A stretch of 64,000 bases of DNA, from NCBI RefSeq assembly GCF_013426735.1, contig NZ_AP023272.1, positions 2,710,501 to 2,774,500 of the forward strand, given 5' to 3'. The notes under the pieces are model-generated. The model ran no database searches and was not told the DNA's origin. It saw only the letters and a program-made list of their open reading frames with translations. Both the position numbers and the translations under genes were made by a program. Of this stretch, positions 17,194 through 26,628 are shown piece by piece (position 1 is the first letter of the stretch; each line of letters starts with the position of its first letter). Source of the stretch: Agrobacterium vitis. Its GTDB lineage: Bacteria > Pseudomonadota > Alphaproteobacteria > Rhizobiales > Rhizobiaceae.

Positions 17194-18546
17194 ATGCCAG
17201 TCATCTCAAAAATACTCATCGCCAATCGCGGCGAAATCGCCCTTCGCGTCCTGCGCGCCTGCAAGGAGCTTGGCATTGCCTCCGTTGCCGTGCATTCCAC
17301 AGCAGATGCCGACGCCATGCATGTGCGGCTGGCTGACGAAAGCGTCTGCATCGGCCCACCGCCCTCGCGTGACAGCTATCTGAACATTCACCAGATCGTT
17401 GCCGCCTGCGAAATCACCGGGGCAGACGCTGTCCATCCCGGCTACGGCTTCCTCTCGGAAAATTCCAAGTTTGCCGATATTCTCGATGCCCATGGCATTA
17501 CCTTCATCGGACCGACCGCCGATCATATCAGGCTGATGGGCGATAAGATTACCGCCAAGGAAACCGCTAAATCCCTCGGCATTCCCGTGGTTCCGGGTTC
17601 CGCCGGCGAAGTGAAGCCGGAAACAGCGCTGGAGATCGCCCGTGAAATCGGCTTTCCGGTGCTGATCAAGGCAACGGCAGGCGGCGGCGGACGCGGGATG
17701 AAAGTCGCTAACACCGAAGCAGAGCTGGAAGAAGCCGTTTCCACAGCCCGTTCGGAAGCCGCTGCTGCTTTCGGTAACGACGCCGTTTATATGGAAAAAT
17801 ATCTCGGTACGCCCCGGCATATCGAAATCCAGGTATTCGGCGATGGTGAAGGCAATGCCATTCATCTGGGCGAACGCGATTGCTCGCTTCAGCGCCGTCA
17901 CCAGAAGGTTTGGGAAGAGGCCAATTCGCCTGCCCTCACCCAGGAACAGCGGATGAAGATCGGCCAGATCTGCGCCGACGCCATGAAGAAGCTGAAATAT
18001 CGCGGCGCTGGCACGATCGAGTTCCTCTATGAAAACGGTGAGTTCTATTTCATTGAAATGAACACCCGTTTGCAGGTGGAGCATCCAGTGACGGAAGCCA
18101 TTACCGGCATCGACCTGGTCTATGAACAGATCCGCGTTGCATCGGGCGCTGGGCTTTCCGTAACGCAGGAAGAAGTGGAATTCCGTGGCCATGCCATCGA
18201 ATGCCGCATCAATGCCGAAGACCCGCGCACCTTCACGCCGTCTCCGGGCACCATCACCCATTTCCACGCTCCTGGTGGTCTTGGGGTGCGGGTGGATTCC
18301 GGCGCCTATGCTGGCTACAAGATCCCGCCTTACTATGACAGCCTGATCGGCAAGCTGATCGTGCATGGTCGCACCCGCGAAGAATGCATGATGCGCCTGC
18401 GCCGGGTTCTCGATGAATTTGTCATTGACGGGATCAAGACGACCCTGCCATTGTTCCAGGATCTGATCAACAATCCGGATATTGCCAAGGGCGATTACGA
18501 CATCCATTGGCTGGAGCACTATCTGGCCAAGACGTCCACGAAATAA
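17194..18546 (+). CDS. accC: Acetyl-CoA carboxylase biotin carboxylase subunit
   Basis: AccC uses ATP and bicarbonate to carboxylate the biotin on AccB. At 450 residues it has the usual length. The N-terminal domain opens with [22 protein letters not shown]; the ATP-grasp part has the glycine loop [25 protein letters not shown], and [14 protein letters not shown] with the metal-binding Glu and catalytic Arg. The C-terminal domain carries [12 protein letters not shown]. It is separated by 4 nt from accB and by 9 nt from aat downstream. Confidence 0.97.
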   Translation: MPVISKILIANRGEIALRVLRACKELGIASVAVHSTADADAMHVRLADESVCIGPPPSRDSYLNIHQIVAACEITGADAVHPGYGFLSENSKFADILDAHGITFIGPTADHIRLMGDKITAKETAKSLGIPVVPGSAGEVKPETALEIAREIGFPVLIKATAGGGGRGMKVANTEAELEEAVSTARSEAAAAFGNDAVYMEKYLGTPRHIEIQVFGDGEGNAIHLGERDCSLQRRHQKVWEEANSPALTQEQRMKIGQICADAMKKLKYRGAGTIEFLYENGEFYFIEMNTRLQVEHPVTEAITGIDLVYEQIRVASGAGLSVTQEEVEFRGHAIECRINAEDPRTFTPSPGTITHFHAPGGLGVRVDSGAYAGYKIPPYYDSLIGKLIVHGRTREECMMRLRRVLDEFVIDGIKTTLPLFQDLINNPDIAKGDYDIHWLEHYLAKTSTK

Positions 18547-18555
18547 GGACAAAGA

Positions 18556-19194
18556 ATGGGGCGACGCAGCAGCAAGGATAGAAGTATAACGCCCGATATC
18601 CTGTTGCGCGCCTATTCCATCGGCCTGTTTCCCATGGCCGAATCCAGCGACGACCCGGAACTGTTCTGGGTCGAGCCGGACCTGCGGGGCATCATTCCCC
18701 TCGACAGCTTTCACTATTCCAAAAGCCTCGCCAAGATTATCCGGCAAAAGCCGTTTGATATCCGCTTCGATACGGCTTTTGCAGCGGTTCTGGACAAATG
18801 CGCCGAGCCCGCACCGGACCGGCCCAGCACCTGGATCAACCAGACAATCCGCGATCTATACACAGCCCTGTTTCAGATGGGCCACGCCCATAGCGTCGAA
18901 GCCTTTGAAGGTGATGAGCTGGTCGGCGGCCTTTACGGCGTGTCCCTGGGGGCGGCCTTCTTCGGCGAAAGCATGTTTTCCCGCCGTTCCAACGCATCGA
19001 AAATCTGTCTTGTGCATCTGGTCGAAAGGCTACGGGCGCAGGGTTTCGTGCTTCTCGACACCCAGTTTACCACCGAGCATCTGAAAACCTTCGGGGCGAT
19101 AGATGTGGCGAAAGACGAGTACAGCAAGATGCTGGAAGAGGCCGTAACTATGGCCAATGTGCCGTTTTTATTGCCGGAAGAAATAAGTCCGTAA
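18556..19194 (+). CDS. aat: Leucyl/phenylalanyl-tRNA-protein transferase
   Basis: Aat adds Leu or Phe from tRNA to proteins with N-terminal Arg or Lys, marking them for ClpS/ClpAP decay (N-end rule). The 212-residue protein has the hallmark [11 protein letters not shown] near residue 20, [50 protein letters not shown] and [11 protein letters not shown]. It is 9 nt behind accC on the same strand and is the last gene of the aroQ-accB-accC-aat group; the next genes face it. Confidence 0.95.
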   Translation: MGRRSSKDRSITPDILLRAYSIGLFPMAESSDDPELFWVEPDLRGIIPLDSFHYSKSLAKIIRQKPFDIRFDTAFAAVLDKCAEPAPDRPSTWINQTIRDLYTALFQMGHAHSVEAFEGDELVGGLYGVSLGAAFFGESMFSRRSNASKICLVHLVERLRAQGFVLLDTQFTTEHLKTFGAIDVAKDEYSKMLEEAVTMANVPFLLPEEISP

Positions 19195-19224
19195 CAAACA
19201 GCTTTCCAACATACAGCTCTGGGC

Positions 19225-19650
19225 TTATTTCGCCGGTTTCGGCACGTCGGAGGTCTGCTTGCAATCCTTCAGCCAGACATCGTAGATCGGGTGCTCAATG
19301 GCGTTCAGCGCCGGGCTATCGGCAAACATCCAGCCTGAAAAGATCTGGCGAATGCGACGGTCCAGGGTGATTTCGTCGACCTGCACGAAGGCGTCGACAT
19401 GCTGCGCCTCGGTTTCATCGCGGGAGTAACAGGCCTTGGGCGTCACCTGCAAGGCGCCGAACTGGACTGTCTCATTGAGATAGACATCGAATTCGGTAAT
19501 TCGTCCGGTGATCTTGTCCAATCCCGAAAAAACCGCGACGGCGTTGGAAATGCGGGCGGCATCGGCTGGAACAGTGGCCATTATCGAGAACGCTACGGTG
19601 AGGCTGGTTGCTGCCAGAACCGCTCTCAACACCCTTTTCGTCTGTTTCAC
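19225..19650 (-). CDS. DUF2155 family periplasmic protein
   Basis: The product matches the DUF2155 pattern: a signal peptide (about residues 1-31, ending Ala-Asp-Ala) and a domain with AVFSGLDKITGRI, FGALQVTPKACY, and a C-terminal FSGWMFADSPALNAIEHPIYDVWLKDC. Function is unknown; two conserved Cys (in ACY and KDC) may form a disulfide. I use the GTG at 19650 (AGGA 9 nt upstream) since the preceding 39 codons of the open frame have no export signal. It converges with aat across 30 nt and follows the NDUFA12-like gene. Confidence 0.82.
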   Translation of the reverse strand: MKQTKRVLRAVLAATSLTVAFSIMATVPADAARISNAVAVFSGLDKITGRITEFDVYLNETVQFGALQVTPKACYSRDETEAQHVDAFVQVDEITLDRRIRQIFSGWMFADSPALNAIEHPIYDVWLKDCKQTSDVPKPAK

Positions 19651-19871
19651 AGATCGTATTCCTGTCGTTTCCGGCCGTCGTCGCTCAGATGGGCCAATTT
19701 TCAAATGCGCCAGCAGTCGGACCGGCGGTCCGTATTGCAGACACGTCCACCCTATGCGCAAAAACAAATATCAGCAGGAAAACGCTGACAAACCCATGTA
19801 CCGGAAATTTGTGGCCAAAACCGGAAGAGCGCATAACGCGTTAACACCGTCATGCGCTCACAAAATCTCTG

Positions 19872-20270
19872 TTAGTTGCCGGGCGTCCAGGCGTCATAGT
19901 CACCGGTCACGCGCGGACGAGCACCGGTTGCAGCAATCGAGCCCTGCGGACGATAGGCTTTGGCGGTGCCGGTCAGGTTCGCCTCATGCGGCTTTTCCCA
20001 TTCCTTCGGCACGTAATTGTCCTTGGTGGGCGGGACATCGGTGCGGTGATGCATCCAGCCATGCCAGCCGGGCGGAATGGCAGAGGCGTCAGCATAGCCG
20101 TTGTAAATCACCCAGCGACGTTGCAAGCCGAAGCTGCTCATGCCGCCTTCATAGTAGACATTGCCCGCTTCGTCTTCGCCAACGCGCTTGCCTTCACGCC
20201 AGGTGAAGAAACGGGTTCCGACGGTCTGGCCACTCCACCAGGTGAAAATCTGCAACAAAAGCTGCTTCAT
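19872..20270 (-). CDS. NADH:ubiquinone oxidoreductase subunit NDUFA12-like
   Basis: A 132-residue protein of the NDUFA12/B17.2 family, an accessory subunit of respiratory complex I found in alphaproteobacteria and mitochondria. Visible marks are FTWREGKRVGEDEAGNVYYE, RRWVIYNGYADASAIPPGWHGWMHHRTDVPP and the C-terminal YRPQGS segment. The start at 20270 follows AGGAAAAGAC. It lies away from the main nuo genes, as is usual. The DUF2155 gene follows on the same strand after a 221-nt gap. Confidence 0.92.
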   Translation of the reverse strand: MKQLLLQIFTWWSGQTVGTRFFTWREGKRVGEDEAGNVYYEGGMSSFGLQRRWVIYNGYADASAIPPGWHGWMHHRTDVPPTKDNYVPKEWEKPHEANLTGTAKAYRPQGSIAATGARPRVTGDYDAWTPGN

Positions 20271-20370
20271 GTCTTTTCCTCGGCTCCGCCACGGTCCGGC
20301 GGCTTTCAATGATGATCTGCTTATGACGCCTTGACGGTCGCTTGTCCAGAGATTCGGGTCAAAGCCCTGT

Positions 20371-20832
20371 TCATTTCAGTTTGAACTTGAAGCCAAAATG
20401 GCTCTTGCTAAAGCCCAACCGCTCGTAAAATCGATGCGCGTCGAGCCTCACTGCGTTCGAAGACAACTGCACCAGGCGTAGACCTTCAGCCCTTGCCCGT
20501 TCCAGGCAGAATTCGATCATTTGCGCACCAATCCCCTGCCCTCGGCAATCGGCCCGTGTTTGCACGGCCTCGACGATCATCGAAGAGGAACCGCGCCCGG
20601 TGAGGGTCGTGGTGACCATGGTCTGGAAGGTGCCAACCACCGCGCCATCACGCTCCGCAACATACAGAACTTCGTTGCTAGACTCGGCGATGCGCCGAAA
20701 GGCTGCAAGATAGTCCGGCAGGGCATCGGGGTCTGTGGTATCGCCGTGGCCACCAAGATCGTCAGCGGCAAATAGCGCAACAATGGCGACAATATCATTT
20801 TCTTGCGCCGGACGAATAATCAAGGGGAGCAT
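20371..20832 (-). CDS. GNAT family N-acetyltransferase
   Basis: A 153-residue single-domain acetyltransferase. The acetyl-CoA loop reads ADCRGQGIGAQMIEFCLERA (Q/R-x-x-G-x-G/A type) at about 94-113, and the C-terminal half has LSSNAVRLDAHRFYERLGF, a typical late GNAT helix-strand. The substrate is unknown. It is one of five GNAT genes in this window. A hairpin-rich intergenic element (20872-20980) lies upstream. Confidence 0.85.
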   Translation of the reverse strand: MLPLIIRPAQENDIVAIVALFAADDLGGHGDTTDPDALPDYLAAFRRIAESSNEVLYVAERDGAVVGTFQTMVTTTLTGRGSSSMIVEAVQTRADCRGQGIGAQMIEFCLERARAEGLRLVQLSSNAVRLDAHRFYERLGFSKSHFGFKFKLK

Positions 20833-20871
20833 GATGATCCTGAAGGTTTCGGGCTGACAGCTATAAATGCC

Positions 20872-20980
20872 CTAGTGCACTGACGCATTCACTTCGTTCA
20901 TGCTTTCGTGCACTCATTTTTTGTTTATGCATCGATTTTTCCAAACTCGGCTGAAGCGCCCGTTTGGATCGATGCACTAG
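20872..20980. repeat. Nested palindromic intergenic element
   Basis: Outer 8-bp ends CTAGTGCA (20872-20879) and TGCACTAG (20973-20980) are inverted. Nested in the right half is a second inverted repeat: TGCATCGAT (20928-20936) with ATCGATGCA (20968-20976), and CCAAAC (20941-20946) with GTTTGG (20962-20967), separated by a TTTT bulge on one side and a 15-nt loop. It fills the gap between two GNAT genes and covers the stop codon of the right-hand one. Confidence 0.6.
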
Positions 20981-21495
20981 AATGGCCCGGATAAAACATT
21001 GACCAGCGGCTTTTCCATGACCAGGCCTTCAATGCCGCTACCCGCCACCCCGCAGTTCTGGGTGCGATCGACCTCCACAAAGCCGTGAGTGGTGTAAAAA
21101 GCCACTGCACCTGTATTCTTCGGCTCCACGTCCAGACGCAGGATCTCGGCGTCCGGGAAGCAGGTTTCCAGTTCGGCCAGAATGTCTGTGCCAATGCCCT
21201 GGCGGTGAAAGCTGGGATGGACGTACAGCTGATGCAGAATGGCAGTCTTGGCCATATTATCAGCCATGGCGGCAAAACCCATCCCACCAAGGCGCTTGCC
21301 ATCGTCAGCCACCAGAAATTCGCCGCCTTTTTTCGCCAGCCGCGCCTTCAACGCGGCAGCCGAATGCCAAGTATCGATAATTTTCTGCACCTTGGCCACG
21401 CCATAGATGCCGTCATAGGTGGCATGCCAGGTTTCCGACAGCAGCACCCGCACCTTTTCCAGATCCCGGTCATTGGCGGTGCGGATGAAGAACAT
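20977..21495 (-). CDS. GNAT family N-acetyltransferase
   Basis: A 172-residue acetyltransferase: IRTANDRDLEKVRVLLSETW at the N-terminus, LHQLYVHPSFHRQGIGTDIL as the acetyl-CoA binding strand and loop (Arg-Gln-Gly-Ile-Gly), and LRLDVEPKNTGAVAFYTTHGF as the late conserved block with Asn and Tyr. Substrate unknown. It lies 6 nt past the gatB stop on the same strand, so it is probably co-transcribed with gatB, as another GNAT gene is with gatA. Confidence 0.87.
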   Translation of the reverse strand: MFFIRTANDRDLEKVRVLLSETWHATYDGIYGVAKVQKIIDTWHSAAALKARLAKKGGEFLVADDGKRLGGMGFAAMADNMAKTAILHQLYVHPSFHRQGIGTDILAELETCFPDAEILRLDVEPKNTGAVAFYTTHGFVEVDRTQNCGVAGSGIEGLVMEKPLVNVLSGPF

Positions 21496-21501
21496 CGGAC
21501 T

Positions 21502-23004
21502 TTACTCCTCCAGGCCGAGTTTGGCCTTGACCAGCGCCTGCACCGCCTGTGGATTGGCTTTGCCACCGGTCGCCTTCATAACCTGACCGACAAACCAGCC
21601 GGCCAGCGTCGGCTTGGCCAGCACCTTGGCAACCTGATCGGGATTGGCGGCGATGATTTCATCCACAGCCTTTTCGATGGCGCCGGTGTCGGTCACCTGT
21701 TTCATGCCACGGCTCTCAACAATATCGGCCGGGTCACCGCCTTCGTTGAAGACGATTTCAAACAGGTCCTTGGCGATCTTGCCGGAAATGGTTTCCGCCT
21801 TGATCAGGTCGATAATGCCGCCGAGCTGGGCAGGCGAAACCGGAGTCTCTTCAATGCCTTTGCCTGCTTTGTTCAAGGCACCCAGCAAGTCGTTGATAAC
21901 CCAGTTGGCGGCAATCTTGCCGTCGCGACCCGCAGCCACGGCTTCGTAATAATCGGCAATCGCCTTTTCAGACACCAGCACCGAAGCATCATAGACGGAA
22001 AGGCCCAGGGAGGCGACAAAACGCGCCTTCTTGTCGTCTGGCAATTCCGGCAGATCCTTCTTCAAGGCCTGCACGAAGGCATCGTCGAATTCCAGCGGCA
22101 ACAGGTCGGGATCGGGGAAATAACGATAATCATGCGCATCCTCCTTGGAGCGCATCGAGCGGGTCTCGCCCTTGCCCGGATCAAACAGCCGGGTTTCCTG
22201 ATCAATCGAGCCGCCATCCTCCAGAATAGCGATCTGGCGACGAGCCTCATATTCGATGGCCTGACCGATGAAGCGGATGGAGTTGACGTTCTTGATTTCG
22301 CAGCGCGTGCCGAATTCACCGCCCGGCTTACGCACGGAGACATTGACGTCGGCGCGCATCGAGCCTTCGTCCATATTCCCGTCGCAGGTGCCGAGATAGC
22401 GCACGATCGAGCGCAGCTTGGTCATATAGGCCTTGGCTTCGTCAGATGAGCGCATGTCGGGCTTGGAGACGATTTCCATCAGCGCCACGCCGGAGCGGTT
22501 CAGATCGACATAGGACATGGTCGGATGCTGGTCATGCATCGACTTGCCGGCATCCTGTTCCAGATGCAGCCGCTCGATGCCGATTTCGATATCCTCGAAA
22601 TTCCCCTGGCGATCCGGCCCGAGCGAAATGATGATCTTGCCTTCGCCGACAATCGGGTCTTTGAACTGCGAGATCTGGTAGCCCTGCGGCAGGTCGGGAT
22701 AGAAATAGTTCTTGCGGTCGAAAATCGAGCGCTTGTTGATTTTCGCCTTCAGGCCAAGCCCGGTGCGCACCGCCTGGCGAACGCATTCTTCGTTGATAAC
22801 AGGCAGCATACCGGGCATGGCCGCATCGACCAGCGACACATTGTCGTTCGGCGCATTGCCAAATGTGGTCGAGGCCCCGGAAAACAGCTTGGACTGGCTC
22901 AACACCTGGGCATGAACTTCCATGCCGATAACGATTTCCCAATCGCCGGTCGCGCCGGGAATCAGGCGTTTCGGGTCGGGGGTGCGCGTATCGACAAGGG
23001 TCAT
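21502..23004 (-). CDS. gatB: Asp-tRNA(Asn)/Glu-tRNA(Gln) amidotransferase subunit B
   Basis: GatB is the kinase and tRNA-binding subunit of GatCAB, which amidates Glu-tRNA(Gln) and Asp-tRNA(Asn). At 500 residues it has the full architecture: the catalytic cradle starting [22 protein letters not shown], then [53 protein letters not shown], and CEIKNVNS, a helical domain, and the C-terminal YqeY-like tail. GatC and GatA are 4-6 kb away, a split arrangement seen in Rhizobiaceae. Confidence 0.97.
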   Translation of the reverse strand: MTLVDTRTPDPKRLIPGATGDWEIVIGMEVHAQVLSQSKLFSGASTTFGNAPNDNVSLVDAAMPGMLPVINEECVRQAVRTGLGLKAKINKRSIFDRKNYFYPDLPQGYQISQFKDPIVGEGKIIISLGPDRQGNFEDIEIGIERLHLEQDAGKSMHDQHPTMSYVDLNRSGVALMEIVSKPDMRSSDEAKAYMTKLRSIVRYLGTCDGNMDEGSMRADVNVSVRKPGGEFGTRCEIKNVNSIRFIGQAIEYEARRQIAILEDGGSIDQETRLFDPGKGETRSMRSKEDAHDYRYFPDPDLLPLEFDDAFVQALKKDLPELPDDKKARFVASLGLSVYDASVLVSEKAIADYYEAVAAGRDGKIAANWVINDLLGALNKAGKGIEETPVSPAQLGGIIDLIKAETISGKIAKDLFEIVFNEGGDPADIVESRGMKQVTDTGAIEKAVDEIIAANPDQVAKVLAKPTLAGWFVGQVMKATGGKANPQAVQALVKAKLGLEE

Positions 23005-23353
23005 GACATGCTCTTTTCAGACCAATTCCGGCAAAAACACGAGAGGTTTCGCCTGAGGAATTGCACAAACAGAAAGAAGCCGGAGCGGTCGGCAATCGGG
23101 AAAAAACAGCAATGCTCCGACAGGTGATTTTCACCTTCCCGGTTAGAACAAATGCGCGGAACGCGCAAGACGAAGCAGCACTCTCAGCCGTCAAGGAACG
23201 GCCTGGCGCCACTGAAAATAGCTGATGACGTGGCAAAATTAGCGATTGCTCGCAAAATGCGGGGCAAAGCAGTCTCAACAGCCTTTCAAGGCGGATGACG
23301 CGCCGTGGAAAACAGGCTATGGGGGCGGCGGAGAACAGCCCTTGGAAACAGAC
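23005..23353. other. Divergent intergenic region between gatB and the glycosyltransferase cassette
   Basis: About 350 nt that should hold both promoters. I see no strong hairpin or operator. Confidence 0.3.
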
Positions 23354-24103
23354 ATGACCGCCCAATTGCCCCGCTTTGCCGTTGTCGTCCCCATGAAGAA
23401 TGAGGAGGATAACATCGACCTGCTGATCGGCGAGATCGAAACGGCCTGTCAGGGTGAGAATTTCGAGGCGATTTTTGTGGATGACGGCTCTACCGATGCC
23501 ACGCTTGCCCGGTTAAGACAGGCATCTAGCCTCAAGCCATGGGTGCGGGTGCTGCATCACCCCACCTCAGGCGGCCAATCGGCGGCGGTTCATTCCGGCG
23601 TCATGGCGGCAAGGGCGCCAATCATCTGCACCATGGATGGCGACGGCCAGAACCCGCCCTCGGAAATTCCCCGTCTTGTCGCCCCCCTTCTCACGACAAG
23701 TGTCGATAGCGACCTTGGCCTGGTCGCCGGGCAACGCGCCAGACGGCAGGACACGCTGTCGAAGAAGGTTGCCTCACGTCTGGCCAATGGCATCCGCCAG
23801 AGCATCTTGCAGGACAAGACCCGCGACACGGGCTGCGGGCTAAAAGCCTTTCGGCGCGATGCGTTTCTGGACCTGCCGTTTTTCAATCACATGCACCGCT
23901 ATCTGCCGGCGCTGTTTTCCGCCTATGGCTGGCGGGTGGCGCATGTGGATGTCGGCCATCGGCACCGCCATGCCGGAACCTCCAATTACAACAATCTTCA
24001 GCGCGCGCTGGTCGGCATTCATGACCTGATCGGCGTCAGCTGGCTGATCAAACGCCGCAAGACCGTGCGCCCGCAGGATATCGGACCATCACCCCATGAA
24101 TGA
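23354..24103 (+). CDS. Glycosyltransferase family 2 (polyprenyl-phosphate sugar synthase-like)
   Basis: A 249-residue GT-A enzyme. FAVVVPMKNEEDNIDLLIGEI starts the nucleotide-sugar domain; DD at 43-44 (FVDDGSTDAT) and DGD at 95-97 (TMDGDGQNPP) are the nucleotide and metal sites; the DTGCGLKAFRRDAF stretch and HRHRHAGTSNY near the end are typical of DPM1-like enzymes that load a sugar on a polyprenyl phosphate. No membrane helix is seen. It overlaps the next gene by 8 nt and is followed by an ArnT-like GT39, so it likely makes the lipid-linked donor for that enzyme. The donor sugar is not known; Rhizobium RgtE-type galacturonate transfer is one possibility. Confidence 0.85.
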   Translation: MTAQLPRFAVVVPMKNEEDNIDLLIGEIETACQGENFEAIFVDDGSTDATLARLRQASSLKPWVRVLHHPTSGGQSAAVHSGVMAARAPIICTMDGDGQNPPSEIPRLVAPLLTTSVDSDLGLVAGQRARRQDTLSKKVASRLANGIRQSILQDKTRDTGCGLKAFRRDAFLDLPFFNHMHRYLPALFSAYGWRVAHVDVGHRHRHAGTSNYNNLQRALVGIHDLIGVSWLIKRRKTVRPQDIGPSPHE

Positions 24104-24419
24104 TCTTCTCGCCTATTTCAAAATCCACGATACCGCCGACCTGATCTGGCTGGGGTTGGGTGTGCTGGCCCAGCTGATGTTTTCGCTGCGCTTCATCATC
24201 CAGTGGCTGGTGTCTGAAAAGCAGAAACGCTCGGTCATTCCCGCCGCCTTCTGGTGGTTTTCGGTGATCGGTGGCATCATGCTGCTGGCCTATGGAATCC
24301 ACCGCGGCGAACCGATCATCATGCTCGGCCAGGGGCTTGGCATTATCGTCTATATCCGCAACCTGATGCTGCTGCATCAGGGCCGCAAGACCGATCTGCC
24401 CTCCGAATCCAAATCCTGA
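24096..24419 (+). CDS. Lipid-A-disaccharide synthase N-terminal domain (LABN) protein
   Basis: A 107-residue membrane protein with the LABN-type pattern: a helix at about 16-36 (LIWLGLGVLAQLMFSLRFI), the QWLVSEKQKRSVIPAAFWWFS signature near 39-57, then helices at about 57-71 and 74-92, and a short polar tail. In other bacteria this domain is fused to LpxB or stands next to polyprenyl-sugar enzymes. It overlaps the upstream GT2 by 8 nt (ATGAATGA) and precedes the GT39 by 15 nt, so the three are translated together. Its biochemical role is not established; a donor-lipid handling role is inference. Confidence 0.85.
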   Translation: MNDLLAYFKIHDTADLIWLGLGVLAQLMFSLRFIIQWLVSEKQKRSVIPAAFWWFSVIGGIMLLAYGIHRGEPIIMLGQGLGIIVYIRNLMLLHQGRKTDLPSESKS

Positions 24420-24434
24420 ACCCGGCGGTCCCAG

Positions 24435-25877
24435 ATGCGCATCACTCTTCGCACCAGCGTCTTCCTCATCCTCGCGATTACGCTTTACCGCATCGTGATG
24501 CTGCATTTCGACGGTACAGACCTGTTTGTGGACGAGGCGCAATACTGGCTGTGGTCCACCCATCTCGACTTCGGCTATTATTCCAAGCCACCGATGATCG
24601 CCTGGGTGATCCATCTGTTCACATTGATCGGTGGCAGCCAGGATATTTTCTCGGTCCGCGTGGCAAGCCCGCTATTCCATATGGCAACGGCGTTGCTGCT
24701 AATCCCGGCAACGGCCCGATTGACCGGCTCTGAAAAAGCCGGGCTGTGGACAGGACTAAGCTATGCGACCCTGCCGGGCGTGGCGCTGTCATCCGTGTTC
24801 ATGTCTACGGACACGATCCTGTTTCCCTTCCTGGCGCTGACATTGTTGTGTTATTCGCATCTAATCGAGCGCCGTTCGGCTGGCTATGCGGTTCTGATGG
24901 GCATCGCCATTGGCTGCGGCACGCTGTCGAAATACGCGATGCTGTATTTCGCGGCGACCGCGATCATAGCCGCCATCGCCCTGCCCAAGGCGCGCATCGC
25001 ACTGAGAGACACCCTGCTTGCCATCTTCGCGGCAGCGGTGGTTATCGCTCCAAATATCTGGTGGAACAGCACCCATGGCGGCGCCACGCTGAAGCACACT
25101 TCGGAAAATGCCGATTGGCACGGGCTGAACTTCAAGATCGGCAAGGCGGCAGAGTTTCTCGGCAGTCAGTTCGGCGTGGTCGGACCGGTGCTGTTTGCCG
25201 CCCTGCTGATTGTGTTCTACCGGCTGCTACGGGGCCGTGCCTCCACGACCGAAAAACATTTGTTCATCCTCTCTTGGCCGATCATTCTTGCCATCGTTTT
25301 CCAGGCATTGATGTCGCGCGCCTATGCCAATTGGGCAGCCACCGCTTACGCTGCCGGAACCATGCTGGCGGTCTGGTATCTGCTCCAGTCCTCGCCACGG
25401 GCGCTGAAAATCTCGCTGGCGATCAATGGCATCATCGCCATCGCCTTTCCGCTGCTGACAGCCTTTCCTCAGGACGTCACGACACCAAAAGGCCAATCGG
25501 TGCTGGCGCGTTATCTGGGACGAACCGATCTGAGCTGGGCGATTGCTACGACGGCCGCCAGGACCGGCACCGCGACCATCGTCGCTGATAACCGCGATAT
25601 TCTTGCCGATCTGTTTCACACGCTGCGCGACGAACCCTTCGCCATCAAGGCCCGGACCGCCGGTGGGTTTCCGCGCAATTATTATGAACAGGAATTTCCG
25701 CTGACCTCGGCGCTCGGCACAGAAACCGTGCTGTATGTGACCGGAGCCAATGTCACCTGCCACGGCGCGGTGGTCGATCCTGTGGCAGACCTGACGCCCA
25801 AGGACGGCTATCTCATGGGACGCAAGTTGAAAGCCTACGCCATTTCCGCCAGTTGCCTGACCAACCAGCTGACATAA
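24435..25877 (+). CDS. Glycosyltransferase family 39 (ArnT-like) membrane protein
   Basis: A 480-residue polytopic GT-C enzyme that should transfer a sugar from a polyprenyl phosphate to an envelope acceptor in the periplasm. The catalytic acidic pair D33-E34 is in DGTDLFVDEAQYW, followed by GYYSKPPMIAW; a run of about ten hydrophobic helices extends to about residue 365, and a soluble C-terminal domain of about 110 residues follows. Lipid A or LPS core is the likely acceptor, by analogy with ArnT and rhizobial RgtA-D; this is inference. It is the last gene of the GT2-LABN-GT39 cassette and ends in a very strong terminator. Confidence 0.85.
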   Translation: MRITLRTSVFLILAITLYRIVMLHFDGTDLFVDEAQYWLWSTHLDFGYYSKPPMIAWVIHLFTLIGGSQDIFSVRVASPLFHMATALLLIPATARLTGSEKAGLWTGLSYATLPGVALSSVFMSTDTILFPFLALTLLCYSHLIERRSAGYAVLMGIAIGCGTLSKYAMLYFAATAIIAAIALPKARIALRDTLLAIFAAAVVIAPNIWWNSTHGGATLKHTSENADWHGLNFKIGKAAEFLGSQFGVVGPVLFAALLIVFYRLLRGRASTTEKHLFILSWPIILAIVFQALMSRAYANWAATAYAAGTMLAVWYLLQSSPRALKISLAINGIIAIAFPLLTAFPQDVTTPKGQSVLARYLGRTDLSWAIATTAARTGTATIVADNRDILADLFHTLRDEPFAIKARTAGGFPRNYYEQEFPLTSALGTETVLYVTGANVTCHGAVVDPVADLTPKDGYLMGRKLKAYAISASCLTNQLT

Positions 25878-25917
25878 TACCAAGAATCATTGAAATGATT
25901 CTTGGTATTCCTTTTTC
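25876..25917 (+). terminator. Strong rho-independent terminator of the glycosylation cassette
   Basis: AATACCAAGAATCAT (25876-25890) and ATGATTCTTGGTATT (25895-25909) form a perfect 15-bp stem with a TGAA loop, followed by CCTTTTTC. The stem begins inside the GT39 stop codon. Confidence 0.9.
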
Positions 25918-26005
25918 GAATATCTCAAGCTCTTGATGCATTTGAGATATTCGAAACTCATTCAAGGCGAGGATGCGTGAGCATCTTCGAGACTTGTATA
26001 AATGC
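25915..26005. repeat. Composite palindromic intergenic element
   Basis: Right after the terminator, TTCGAATATCTCAA (25915-25928) and TTGAGATATTCGAA (25942-25955) form a perfect 14-bp inverted repeat with a 13-nt loop. A second imperfect hairpin follows, CGAGGATGC-GTGA-GCATCTTCG (about 25969-25990), then TATAAATGCAT. Together they fill the gap to the convergent GNAT gene. Confidence 0.6.
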
Positions 26006-26013
26006 ATTGCGCC

Positions 26014-26532
26014 CTATTCGAACCCACCGCCGGGGCCATAGGTAAAACTGCGCTTTTCAACGAGACGCTTCGACATGCCGACCGTTTCCACATCCCGGTC
26101 CAGCTTCGGATTATAGACCACCGACAGCCAGTGGACACTATAGCCGTGGTGTTCAAAAAAACCGACGGCCTGACGGTTGCGGGCATGGGTTTCCAGATGT
26201 GCTTCCTCAAAGCCCAAGTGAACGATATCCTCCTCGATGGAGGCAAGCAGCGCCTTGCTATAGCCGCGCCGCTGGTAATCGGGATCGATCCAGAAATCGG
26301 AGATCTTGTCATCGAGATTTTCGCGCGCCGCCCAGCCGACGGGGTGGCCTGCATGTTCGACCACGGACATGGTGATCAGGTTCGAGCGGGCGAAATTGGT
26401 AAATGCGCTGCGGGCAGTATCGACCATCGTCCGCGTTTCACCGACGGGAATCATCGCCTGTTCCCAGGCGCGAAAGCCGATATCGGCCAAAACCCCTGCT
26501 TCGTCGGAATGCGCGCTGCGAATCGTCGACAT
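26014..26532 (-). CDS. GNAT family N-acetyltransferase
   Basis: A 172-residue acetyltransferase with start at 26532 (GAGGAG 3 nt upstream of the ATG). The acetyl-CoA loop is in FWIDPDYQRRGYSKALLASIEED, and LETHARNRQAVGFFEHHGY is the late conserved block. It resembles the next gene upstream: both have a VGWAARE/AGWGARE strand, an SDxWIxPDxQRRG loop and similar length, so the two look like tandem paralogues. Substrate unknown. The order is gatC-gatA-GNAT-GNAT on the minus strand. Confidence 0.87.
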   Translation of the reverse strand: MSTIRSAHSDEAGVLADIGFRAWEQAMIPVGETRTMVDTARSAFTNFARSNLITMSVVEHAGHPVGWAARENLDDKISDFWIDPDYQRRGYSKALLASIEEDIVHLGFEEAHLETHARNRQAVGFFEHHGYSVHWLSVVYNPKLDRDVETVGMSKRLVEKRSFTYGPGGGFE

Positions 26533-26628
26533 CGGCTCCTCACATGGATGATCGGTCGAGTAGATCACCGGGAATGCAACAGCGCCAGTGGCGTTAAGGT
26601 TTTATGAACACTTTGATGAGGAGGTGCT

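Noticed and set aside
17206..18747. 513-codon minus-strand ORF opposite accC
   Set aside because: accC is intact and typical; the antisense frame lacks a ribosome site.
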